In this document: piece by piece, positions 56,602 through 64,000 of the stretch
Layout: every line of letters starts with the position of its first letter
Position numbering within the stretch: position 1 is the first letter of the stretch
Assembly: GCF_003340495.1 (NCBI RefSeq)
Contig: NZ_QASA01000001.1
Location: 6,076,001-6,140,000 of the forward strand
Source of the DNA: Adhaeribacter pallidiroseus
GTDB taxonomy: Bacteria > Bacteroidota > Bacteroidia > Cytophagales > Hymenobacteraceae
DNA: 64,000 nt
Direction of reading: 5' to 3'
Translations under genes and position numbers: made by a program
Notes under the pieces: model-generated
Databases searched by the model: none
Seen by the model: the letters and a program-made list of their open reading frames with translations, nothing else
Told to the model about the DNA's origin: nothing

Positions 56602-57231
56602 ATGAAAAAAGAATTGTCTATTAATACTTGGAACCGACAAGAGCATTTTCAATTTTTTTCCCGGTTCGAGGAGCCTTTTTTTAGTTTAGTAGCCAACCTG
56701 GATGGTACGGTGGCTTATCAGAAAGCAAAAACTGCCGACTCCTCTTTTTATCTGTATTATTTATACTTATCGTTAGCAGCGGCTAATACCATCGAAAATT
56801 TCCGGTACCGGATAGAAGCAGAAAAAATATTTTGTTATGATTCTATCCATGCTTCGCCCACCGTTTTGCGCGACGATAAAACTTTTGGGTTTTCTTTTCT
56901 GGAATATCAACCTGATTTTTCCGAATTTGCACATATGGCGAATGCCGCTATTCAGGAAGTAAAAGCGAGCAGCGGGTTAAACTTAAACCAAAATACCGGC
57001 CGACCGGATGTTATTCATTATTCAGCTATTCCCTGGATCACTTTTACCGGTTTGTCGCACGCGCGTAGCTTTAGTTTTAAGGACAGCGTGCCAAAAATAA
57101 CTTTTGGGAAATACTTTTGGGACCAAAATAAACTCTTGTTGCCGGTTTCTATTTCCGTGCATCATGGTTTAATGGACGGCTATCACGTTAGTGAATTTTT
57201 AAAAAAGTACCAGGAATTGCTAAATGCTTAA
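56602..57231 (+). CDS. Chloramphenicol acetyltransferase (CAT)-family protein
   Basis: A 209-residue protein with the CAT fold; the ATG at 56602 gives the usual N-terminus. The terminal block SVHHGLMDGYHV carries the catalytic His and the conserved Asp-Gly of the family (HHxxxDGxH). It should transfer acetyl from acetyl-CoA to a hydroxyl. Whether chloramphenicol is the real substrate is not clear; many chromosomal Bacteroidota homologues have unknown targets. It is followed after 6 bases by a HAD hydrolase gene. Confidence 0.9.
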   Translation: MKKELSINTWNRQEHFQFFSRFEEPFFSLVANLDGTVAYQKAKTADSSFYLYYLYLSLAAANTIENFRYRIEAEKIFCYDSIHASPTVLRDDKTFGFSFLEYQPDFSEFAHMANAAIQEVKASSGLNLNQNTGRPDVIHYSAIPWITFTGLSHARSFSFKDSVPKITFGKYFWDQNKLLLPVSISVHHGLMDGYHVSEFLKKYQELLNA

Positions 57232-57237
57232 GAAAAA

Positions 57238-57933
57238 ATGAAAAATATTAAAGTAATTGCCTTTGATGCCGACGATACCCTATGGGTGAACGAGCCTATT
57301 TTTACCGCCACGCAGCAGCGGTTTAAAGAAATAGTAGGCAAATACGTGAGCACCGAAATTCTGGATGAAAAGCTCTACGGGTTCGAAATCCGTAACCTGA
57401 AAATATTTGGCTACGGCATTAAAGGTTTTATACTTTCCATGATCGAAACCGCCATTGAATTATCTGGTGGTAGTATAACGGGCACCGAAGTGCAGCAAAT
57501 TATCGACTTGGGTAAAGTAATGCTCGATCATCCCGTAGAAATACTGCCCAACGTAGAAGAAACGCTGCAATTACTCCAGTCCGGTTATACCTTAATGCTT
57601 ATTACCAAGGGCGATTTGTTTGACCAGGAAAGTAAAATTGCCCGCTCCGGTTTGGCCGATTATTTTAACCAGGTCGAGATTTTAAGTGAGAAAGACGAAG
57701 CCACCTACCAGCGCGTATTAAAACGGAATAATATTGCGCCGGAGGAGTTTTTGATGGTAGGCAATTCTTTAAAATCCGATATTGTTCCTATTTGCAACAT
57801 TGGCGCTCGGGCCATTTACATTCCTTTCCATACAACGTGGGTGCACGAAATAGTGGCGGTAGATGCCTCGGCTAACCTGGCTTATCAAGAGTTACCGGAT
57901 ATAAGTTTACTACCGACCTATTTGCAGAAGTAA
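57238..57933 (+). CDS. HAD-family hydrolase
   Basis: A 231-residue haloacid dehalogenase-like hydrolase. Motif I is AFDADDTLW (nucleophile and acid Asp), motif II LITKGD, motif III Lys near SEKDEATYQ, motif IV MVGNSLKSDI. It is likely a phosphatase of small metabolites in the cytoplasm. It starts 6 bases after the CAT-like gene, so the two probably form an operon, but no joint pathway is obvious. Confidence 0.92.
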   Translation: MKNIKVIAFDADDTLWVNEPIFTATQQRFKEIVGKYVSTEILDEKLYGFEIRNLKIFGYGIKGFILSMIETAIELSGGSITGTEVQQIIDLGKVMLDHPVEILPNVEETLQLLQSGYTLMLITKGDLFDQESKIARSGLADYFNQVEILSEKDEATYQRVLKRNNIAPEEFLMVGNSLKSDIVPICNIGARAIYIPFHTTWVHEIVAVDASANLAYQELPDISLLPTYLQK

Positions 57934-57978
57934 GGGCACTAGTACTTGCCAGGTGTCAACTCAATAATATGGAATAAT

Positions 57979-58380
57979 ATGGAAATTAAAGATTACGCAG
58001 AGCTGAACGCTTTAAATAAGCTTCTTGGGATGATTAAATTTCAAGAAAATTTGAGCTTTTACGAATTTCGAGAATTTGCCGGAAGCTCTATTATCGCTGA
58101 GATATTTAAAAGAGTTCACGATGAGTTTTGGAAAGAATCTATTAAAAGAGGTTACATTAAAGAAGAACAAGAAATTGTTTTTAAGTTTGACAGCCCTGTT
58201 GGAAAGGTTATTAAGAAGAGAGTTGATGAACTGACGAAACACGAATTAGAAACATTGATAGCTTACAATGACATTGATTCTTATTTAAAAATTTTAATTG
58301 TACCGTATCAAACTTCCAAAGCAGACTTTCAGCTGCTTAAGAACTACATGGAAGAAAAAGTAAAGAAAGCCAGAACCTAA
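57979..58380 (+). CDS. Hypothetical protein
   Basis: A 133-residue protein from ATG 57979 (MEIKDYAELNALNKLL); an upstream start is less likely. Mostly helical, rich in Lys, Glu and Phe, with no domain I recognise. Lower G+C than its neighbours suggests it may be acquired or fast-evolving. It lies 45 bases after the HAD gene on the same strand. Confidence 0.6.
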   Translation: MEIKDYAELNALNKLLGMIKFQENLSFYEFREFAGSSIIAEIFKRVHDEFWKESIKRGYIKEEQEIVFKFDSPVGKVIKKRVDELTKHELETLIAYNDIDSYLKILIVPYQTSKADFQLLKNYMEEKVKKART

Positions 58381-58655
58381 CAATATTCATGTAGTATGCT
58401 TCGGCCTATGATCTGGTACACCCATGAACCAGCCGGAAAATAACCTATTTAAAAGTCCGCCTTTTAAATAAATCGTAAGCATAATTTTTAGATAATGAAT
58501 TTAGTAATGCAACCAGTTAATTTTTAAAAAAGTACTCATTTTAAACTTCAAATATGTAAATTTTCTATATTGCTTAATAACCCTGGAGACCAGCAACCAG
58601 TAAAAACGGGGCGCCACCGAAAAGCCAAACGAGTAGGAACCTAATTTATACGCGT

Positions 58656-59042
58656 ATGGAGTGGTTTTTAAAAGTATTAAGAAATTATGCGGTATTTAGT
58701 GGCCGGGCAAGGCGCAAAGAATACTGGATGTTTGTTTTATTCAACATTATTTTTGGTATCGTGGCCATGCTAGTAGATAATATGTTCGGATTAACTTTCG
58801 GAAAGATTAATTACGGGTATATATATTTGTTGTACCAATTAGTAGTTTTAATTCCCAGTTTAGCCGTTGCTGTTAGAAGGTTACACGATACTGGTAAAAG
58901 CGGATGGTTCTTTTTTATTGTTCTTATTCCAATTGTGGGCGCTATCTGGATTCTGGTATTATTATGTACGGAAGGAGATGCCGGTTCTAATAAATACGGC
59001 CCGGATCCAAAGGGAAGCGCGCTATTAAATGATTATGTCTGA
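58656..59042 (+). CDS. DUF805 membrane protein
   Basis: A 128-residue protein of the DUF805 family. MEWFLKVLRNYAVFSGRARRKEYWMF is the family's N-terminal signature, AVRRLHDTGKSGWFF the central one, and the C-terminus GSNKYGPDP matches it also. About four membrane helices are predicted. Function is unknown; DUF805 proteins occur in varied contexts. Confidence 0.9.
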   Translation: MEWFLKVLRNYAVFSGRARRKEYWMFVLFNIIFGIVAMLVDNMFGLTFGKINYGYIYLLYQLVVLIPSLAVAVRRLHDTGKSGWFFFIVLIPIVGAIWILVLLCTEGDAGSNKYGPDPKGSALLNDYV

Positions 59043-59094
59043 AAGCCAAAAGCTCTCGTAAGCATGGGGCAAACCTAAAAACTGCTGAATTTGT

Positions 59095-59642
59095 TTACAT
59101 TTCTTTGGCGAATCCTTTTTCAAAGGCTTTCCCGGCCTGAGCTACCAGTTGTTGCGCTTTTTTGGTGCCATAACGGCCAACTACTACAAAATCGGCTTGA
59201 CGCATAACGTTGTAGGATTTAAAAAAATGCTCTATCTCTTCCAAAAGCCGCTTGTCTACATCTTTAATGTCCTGAATGTGCTGGTGCGTACGCGAAATCG
59301 CCGAAACGGCCAGTAAGCGATCGTTGCGTACAGTATTACCTTCCTCGGTTTGGTCAGCGGCAATTACACCAATTAACCGGGCCGGCACCAAACAACCGGG
59401 CTCACGGGTTCATCCATTAAAACCAGTACATCAATGGGGTCACCGTCTTCGCCGTGCGTACGGGGCAAAAATCCGAAGTCGTAGGGGAAACTGGCGCCTA
59501 CTGGCAATACTCCTTTTAATTTAATTAAACCCAATTTTTCGTCGTAAGCCAGCTTATTGCGGCTGCCTTTCGGGGTTTCGATTATTACATGGTAGTAGTT
59601 GTTTTCTGCGTCGAAATACGGAATTTAATCAAGCGCTGCCAT
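59095..59642 (-). pseudogene. ppa: Inorganic pyrophosphatase, broken by a nonsense codon and a frameshift
   Basis: From ATG 59642 the reading gives MAALD, then an in-frame TAA at 59625-59627, then IPYFDAENNYYHVIIETPKGSRNKLAYDE with the family Lys/Glu sites and GEDGDPIDVLVLMDEPVSP (the acidic metal cluster). There the frame shifts; one more G at 59396-59397 joins to GCLVPARLIGVIAADQTEEG and the remaining 97 codons. The protein should hydrolyse pyrophosphate. The stop could be bypassed only by an unusual start. Two lesions favour a pseudogene, unless both are sequencing errors. Confidence 0.85.
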
Positions 59643-59741
59643 GGTTTAGTATGTTTAAAGGTGTGTATGCGAGAAAAGTTTAACGCAAACGGATGCCAGG
59701 AAGATTACAGAAATTAAAATTTTTAAAATTTTGCGTATTAG

Positions 59742-59876
59742 TGCGGCCACCCTTCGCACCCCTTAGAGAAATGGTACGAGTTGCGTTTCGACGAATTTAA
59801 GCAAGAACTGATTAACCGCGATGTCGCCTTTGATGGTACTACCATCTGGAATCGGGAAGAATATTTTACGTTGTAG
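59742..59876 (+). pseudogene. Possible fragment of a restriction-modification or other large protein
   Basis: A 44-codon open frame without ATG, translating partly as HPLEKWYELRFDEFKQELINRDVA then FDGTTIWNREEYFTL and a stop. The PLEKWYELRFDEF wording reminds me of C-terminal parts of Eco57I-type methyltransferases, but the match is from memory and weak. It sits in an otherwise non-coding gap, just before a strong terminator. Low confidence. Confidence 0.25.
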
Positions 59877-59907
59877 CAAAATAAAGTTAGGCAATTGCAG
59901 CAACAGC

Positions 59908-59953
59908 CATAAAAACAAAACCCATTGGTGGAGAGCCAATGGGTTTTGTTTTA
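59908..59953. terminator. Bidirectional terminator
   Basis: A 17-bp stem AAAACAAAACCCATTGG/CCAATGGGTTTTGTTTT with a 7-base loop. It marks the end of the gdhA transcript (minus strand). Confidence 0.92.
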
Positions 59954-59968
59954 AAATTTAAAAAAAAC

Positions 59969-61393
59969 TTACGGAAAAATGCCCAAAGACAAGTAGCTGA
60001 CCGCAATTTTTTCGGTAGCACTGTAAAAGGCCGCGGTCCGTAAATCCGATACCGTGGGGTGCTGCCGCATGACTTCCCGCATTTCGTGGTAAGCTGTAAT
60101 CATGGTATCTTCTAAACCCGACCGCACCAACGTAATTTCATCGGCGCCCCGGATAATAAGTTGTCTTTCTTTCGCCGAAATGCTTTTGTTCGTAGACGTT
60201 TCGATGGTATCAATAATGCGTTTTAAGCTGGCTTCTTCGGCGCGTTTTCCCATGCGGCCAAACCGCACATTCGACAAGTTTTTGAGCCACTCAAAATAAG
60301 AAACCGTAACCCCGCCGGCGTTTAAATACAAATCCGGCAAAATGTAAACATTACGTTTGAGTAAAATCTGTTCGGCCGGTTGGGTAACCGGACCGTTAGC
60401 ACCTTCGGCAATTATTTTCGTTTTTATCCGCTCGGCATTACTTTCGTCGATTTGATTTTCCAGAGCCGCTGGCAGCAATATATCGCATTCGTATTCCAGT
60501 AAATCCAGCGAGCGTTCTACGTTGGTAGCGCCCGGATAATTTAAAATAGAGCCTGATTCTTTGCGGTGCTGAAAAACTGCTTCTACATCTAAGCCATTCG
60601 GATTATAAATTCCGCCTTCGCGTTCGGCAATGCCCGTAATAATAACGCCGTCCTGCTGGCAAAATAATCCAGCATGGTAACCCACATTTCCTAAGCCCTG
60701 CAAAATCAAACGTTTGCCCGCCATCCCCGGCGAAATATTCAACTGATTCAGGATTTCGGTATCCTGCAACGCTTCGCGTAAGCCAAAGTAAATTCCTAAA
60801 CCGGTCGCTTCGGTCCGGCCCCGGATACCGCCTTGCCCCACCGGTTTACCGGTAACGCAGCCCAGCGCATTGGTTTCGCCGTATTTAAAAGTATGATAGG
60901 TATCGGCAATCCAGGCCATTTCGCGGCTACCGGTGCCATAATCGGGAGCAGGTACGTCCATGCCGGGCCCAATTAAATTTTTCTTGATTAATTCGCTGGC
61001 AAACCGACGGGTTACTTTTTCGAGCACATCTACCGGCGTAGTCCGGGGATTTATTTTTACGCCTCCCTTGGCGCCGCCAAACGGCACATCTACCAGGGCG
61101 CATTTAAACGTCATAAGGGTGGCCAGGGCAATTACTTCATCTTCGTCAACGTGGATGCTATACCGGATACCGCCTTTGGTGGGCAATTTGTGGTGGCTAT
61201 GCTGCGCCCGGATGCCCTCAATTACTTCTACTTTCCCGTTTACTTCTACCGGAAAGTTAACTTTATAAACGCTGTTGCATATTTTAATTTGTTCCAGAAT
61301 GCCGGGCGGTAAGGTAGAGTGCCGGGCGGCTTCGTCGAAATAATGATGAACACTGGTTAAAAATTGTTTTCCCTGAGATTCCTGGTAAATCAT
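59969..61393 (-). CDS. gdhA: Glutamate dehydrogenase (Glu/Leu/Phe/Val family)
   Basis: 474 residues from the ATG at 61393 (MIYQESQGKQF). The longer frame would add 17 unlikely residues. The catalytic region is KCALVDVPFGGAKGGVKINP (reactive Lys), followed by a dinucleotide-binding domain with LQGLGNVGYHAGLF. It interconverts glutamate and 2-oxoglutarate plus ammonia, linking nitrogen and carbon metabolism. Members of this family with other amino acid specificities cannot be excluded. It is read leftward from a gap with DnaA boxes. Confidence 0.92.
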   Translation of the reverse strand: MIYQESQGKQFLTSVHHYFDEAARHSTLPPGILEQIKICNSVYKVNFPVEVNGKVEVIEGIRAQHSHHKLPTKGGIRYSIHVDEDEVIALATLMTFKCALVDVPFGGAKGGVKINPRTTPVDVLEKVTRRFASELIKKNLIGPGMDVPAPDYGTGSREMAWIADTYHTFKYGETNALGCVTGKPVGQGGIRGRTEATGLGIYFGLREALQDTEILNQLNISPGMAGKRLILQGLGNVGYHAGLFCQQDGVIITGIAEREGGIYNPNGLDVEAVFQHRKESGSILNYPGATNVERSLDLLEYECDILLPAALENQIDESNAERIKTKIIAEGANGPVTQPAEQILLKRNVYILPDLYLNAGGVTVSYFEWLKNLSNVRFGRMGKRAEEASLKRIIDTIETSTNKSISAKERQLIIRGADEITLVRSGLEDTMITAYHEMREVMRQHPTVSDLRTAAFYSATEKIAVSYLSLGIFP

Positions 61394-61733
61394 AGTTTTG
61401 GATAAGGGTGAAAAATAATGCTGTAAGTAAAACGAGCGGAGCAAGCAGATTGTTTGATAAGATTTTTACTTATAACTGTTTTAAGCGCAATCCACTTCAG
61501 TTGCTTGTTTCACAATATTTTAATTGAACAACGGGTAAAATTATAAAAAATTTAAAATCTATGCTAAATACGGAATGGTTTTTAGAATCTATTCAAAAAT
61601 TCCGGATTCTACAAGATGGCAATTTTAAGTGTATAGGCCATTACTGCCTAACTAAAAAATTAGCTGCTTGCATAATATATTTTTAAAATTTGCCTCAATT
61701 AAAATGCCAGTAAAAAGGGACTTACTCGCAAAA

Positions 61734-61847
61734 TGTGGATTAGTCGGGGTTATCCACGAGTTATCCACATAATTAATGGTATTATCCGAAGGGCTATCGT
61801 GTTTTTTTATTTAAAATGCCCTGCAAAATTGAATGAACTGTGGAAAA
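61734..61847. other. DnaA-box cluster, candidate chromosomal origin (oriC)
   Basis: Four 9-mers within 114 bp match the DnaA box TTATCCACA exactly or at eight of nine positions: exact at 61761-61769 (+), TTATCCACG at 61750-61758 (+), TAATCCACA at 61734-61742 (-) and TTTTCCACA at 61839-61847 (-). A/T-rich tracts lie on both sides. The gap of 835 bases between gdhA and the peptidase gene has no coding frame. Origin identity is inferred; a cluster could also regulate transcription. Confidence 0.5.
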
Positions 61848-62228
61848 ATAAAGTAAGTAATTGTACAATCCGCTAAGTAGCGCAACTTCTTATTAAAAAG
61901 AAAAGCAAGATGTGATTTATAAAAAAAGTTATTTGCTATTTAAAAATAAAGCTAAGGTATTTGTTGCGAAAGAGAAGCAGGAACTTTAACTTAACCGCAA
62001 ATAAAATTTTGTATTTGCCTATCTACTAAATACATATAGTAGGAAATTTCCTGTTTTTGCACCAATACACCTTTTCGCTGCAGGCTAATACTACCTTTTA
62101 ATTTGACCCCTTCTTACAGCATTTCTAGCTGGGTTTCGGATATTAAGTCTCTGCATTGCTTCTAACTTATATTATTCAAAACTAATACCTAATATAAGTC
62201 ATTTAACTTACCCTAAAATGAATAACTT

Positions 62229-64000
62229 ATGAAACAAAAACTACTACCCGCTCATGTTCCCATTTTGCTGTTTGGTTGCTTCAATAAAGACTGTTTTACT
62301 TCCCGTAAATCAGCCTTTCTGCGATTAGGTTTTATCCGGACTCTAGTTCTTTTGCTTATTTTATTCAATTACTTAGATGCAAGTGCCCAATTAAAATATG
62401 ATCCAGAAAAAGCTCGGCAAGAGCTGGAGTATCTGGCAAATCAAAAAAAGTTAGAGAGTCAAAACACGGTGCAAAGTCAAGAACAAAATCCGGGATATTC
62501 TATTGAGCAGCGCGAAGATTTGATTGTAATCACGTTTAATAAAAACAACACAAAAGTTACTGCTAAAAATTTCTTCCAAGAATTTAAGGATATATTAAGT
62601 TTAAAAACAGATGATCATTTTGTTTTTATAAACTCTAAAAATGATAATCTTGGATTTACGCACTACCGCTACGATCAATTCTATAAAGGTGTTCCCGTAA
62701 TGGGAGGGCAATTTCTCATACACGAAAAAGATGGCAAGCTAGATTTTGTGAATGGTAAATTTTATCAAGGATTGAACATTGATGTGCGCCCAGCAATGAC
62801 CAAAGAAAAGGCTATTAGTGCGAGCAAAACGTTTATAGGGGCTAAAAAATACTTATGGGAAAACGAAAGTGCACAGAATGCCTTAAGAAATGAAAGTAGA
62901 AATTTGAAGGCAACTTATTACCCCAAGCCCGAACTTGTTATTGTTCCAAAGAATGGTGAGTATAAAAAAGAAAATTTCAGATTATCTTATAAAGTAGATA
63001 TTGCATCAGAGATTCCTTATAATAAAGTAGATGTGTATATTGATGCTCACTCCGGTGAAGTGGTAAATAATATTAGTAAAATTGCTTATGCTGATGTACC
63101 CGGAACAAAAGCAAATACCCTTTACAATAATGTACAGGACTTTACTACGGATAATTATAAGGGAACATATCGTTTGAAAGAGACCTCTGTTCGAAGTATT
63201 CAAACTTTAAATATGTTAAATGGCGTATTTTTCTTAGATGCTATCGATTTTATAAGTAAAAATAATTCATGGAAAAATTCATCTTCTATTATCACCAATA
63301 TTACTATACTCAATGTAAACAGTACTTTTAAAGATAGAGAAGATACTAAGCCTAATGATGCTGATATTTACATTGAAATAAGAGATGCTAATAACAATTT
63401 AGTTTTTGAAAATAAAGTTGGGGCCATCTTTACTTATACTAGAACTCCTTTTAACATTAACATTGATAATATTCCTCTTCTTGAAGGTAATTATACACTT
63501 AAAATATTTGATTATGATTTTTTTACAAATGATGATCTATTAGGAAGCTTCATTATTGATGATTTATTTACTGCTAATAATGGAATAACGAAAACTATAA
63601 AGTTAATTAATAATGGAACTGAATGTAATATCACAGGTAAAAAGAGTCAAAGTGGTGCTTTAGATGTCCACTGGGGTATGGAAAAAGTTTATGATTACTA
63701 TTATGACAAGCACGCTAAAAGACGAAGCTACGATGGAGAAAATTCACCAATAATTTCCTATTTACACCCGCATACCTCCATTATGCCTGGAAGAAATATA
63801 AATAATGCCTATTGGGACGGCGATCGTAAGATAATGGTTTTCGGTGATGGAGATGGTACAACTTGGAGCTCTCCTACTGCCTTAGATATTTGTGGACACG
63901 AAATGACTCATGGATTTATTCAGTTTAACAGTAATGGGGGTATTATAACGAATCAGGGTGAGTCTGGAGCCTTAAATGAATCATTTGCTGATATTCTTGG
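62229..64000 (+). CDS. M4-family (thermolysin-like) zinc metallopeptidase, partial, with a C2-like insert
   Basis: Open from ATG 62229 to the window's end (590 codons seen, no stop). A long basic N-terminus precedes a signal segment (about residues 33-56, ending SAQ). FTP/PepSY-type propeptide regions follow (about 80-270; YRYDQFYKGVPVMGGQF). Residues about 361-457 have a C2-like pattern (KIFDYDFFTNDDLLGS). Then comes the M4 core: ALDVHWGMEKVYDYYY, DGDGTTW and HEMTH (His 557, Glu 558, His 561) with NESFADI (Glu 584). It is a secreted zinc endopeptidase with a propeptide that inhibits or folds it. The C-terminus is outside the window. Confidence 0.93.
   Translation, partial: MKQKLLPAHVPILLFGCFNKDCFTSRKSAFLRLGFIRTLVLLLILFNYLDASAQLKYDPEKARQELEYLANQKKLESQNTVQSQEQNPGYSIEQREDLIVITFNKNNTKVTAKNFFQEFKDILSLKTDDHFVFINSKNDNLGFTHYRYDQFYKGVPVMGGQFLIHEKDGKLDFVNGKFYQGLNIDVRPAMTKEKAISASKTFIGAKKYLWENESAQNALRNESRNLKATYYPKPELVIVPKNGEYKKENFRLSYKVDIASEIPYNKVDVYIDAHSGEVVNNISKIAYADVPGTKANTLYNNVQDFTTDNYKGTYRLKETSVRSIQTLNMLNGVFFLDAIDFISKNNSWKNSSSIITNITILNVNSTFKDREDTKPNDADIYIEIRDANNNLVFENKVGAIFTYTRTPFNINIDNIPLLEGNYTLKIFDYDFFTNDDLLGSFIIDDLFTANNGITKTIKLINNGTECNITGKKSQSGALDVHWGMEKVYDYYYDKHAKRRSYDGENSPIISYLHPHTSIMPGRNINNAYWDGDRKIMVFGDGDGTTWSSPTALDICGHEMTHGFIQFNSNGGIITNQGESGALNESFADIL

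Noticed and set aside
1-64000. tRNA, rRNA, CRISPR array or IS element
   Set aside because: No T-loop plus acceptor-stem pattern, direct-repeat/spacer series or transposase frame was seen on reading; no search tool was available.

Overview
The window looks like chromosomal DNA of a Bacteroidota bacterium of the order Cytophagales. The genus Adhaeribacter or a relative in Hymenobacteraceae is my best guess, from gene content and style only. Signs are families largely confined to that phylum (DUF5686 with a CarboxypepD_reg domain, DUF4834, DUF6150, PorT-type barrels, ribosomal protein THX, YfhO, a CarB of about 937 residues), TAnnTTTG promoter elements with weak ribosome binding sites, and A/T-rich gaps between genes. 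I recognised no prophage, transposase, CRISPR array, rRNA or tRNA.

Layout. 0-5.7 kb: Ada-like DNA repair regulator, PagL-like lipid A deacylase, outer-membrane barrel, M20 peptidase, PlsY. 5.8-12.6 kb: a 1802-residue secreted protein of unknown function behind prmA, then a small DUF6150 protein. 12.7-17.6 kb: tpiA (frameshifted), a PIN-type toxin-antitoxin pair whose toxin has an internal stop, uvrA, and a 50-residue ribosomal protein THX. 17.8-22.3 kb: MFS and EamA transporters, a STAS-like protein, DinB, two lipoproteins. 22.7-30 kb: DUF5686 protein, glycosyltransferase, recX, exonuclease III, DUF4230, PLP-dependent deaminase. 30-37.5 kb: yfhO (frameshifted), FkbM methyltransferase, carB, RDD protein. 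38-47.3 kb: an SDR and a glycan-related patch (heparin-lyase-type lyase, remnant of a TonB-dependent receptor, six-hairpin glycosidase, frameshifted membrane acyltransferase). 47.7-52.7 kb: PAS histidine kinase with response regulator, MBL-fold hydrolase, WrbA. 53-59 kb: M16 peptidase, CAT-like acetyltransferase, HAD hydrolase, two small proteins. 59-64 kb: broken inorganic pyrophosphatase, glutamate dehydrogenase, a gap with a DnaA-box cluster, and the start of an M4 metallopeptidase that runs off the right edge.

Three themes deserve attention. First, tpiA, yfhO, the DUF1624-type acyltransferase, ppa and the receptor remnant are all interrupted by what looks like one missing base, nearly always in a homopolymer and always in the same direction. 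Undercalled homopolymers in the assembly are the simplest explanation, although tpiA and yfhO carry the fault exactly on a -1 slippery heptamer. Second, four DnaA-box-like 9-mers lie within 114 bp at 61.73-61.85 kb, and about 33 kb of coding sequence to the left is on the minus strand against about 18 kb on the plus strand, as expected left of a replication origin. Third, the M4 peptidase has a C2-like domain spliced between its propeptide and catalytic domain, and the 1802-residue protein matches no family I know. I found no convincing new multi-gene system.
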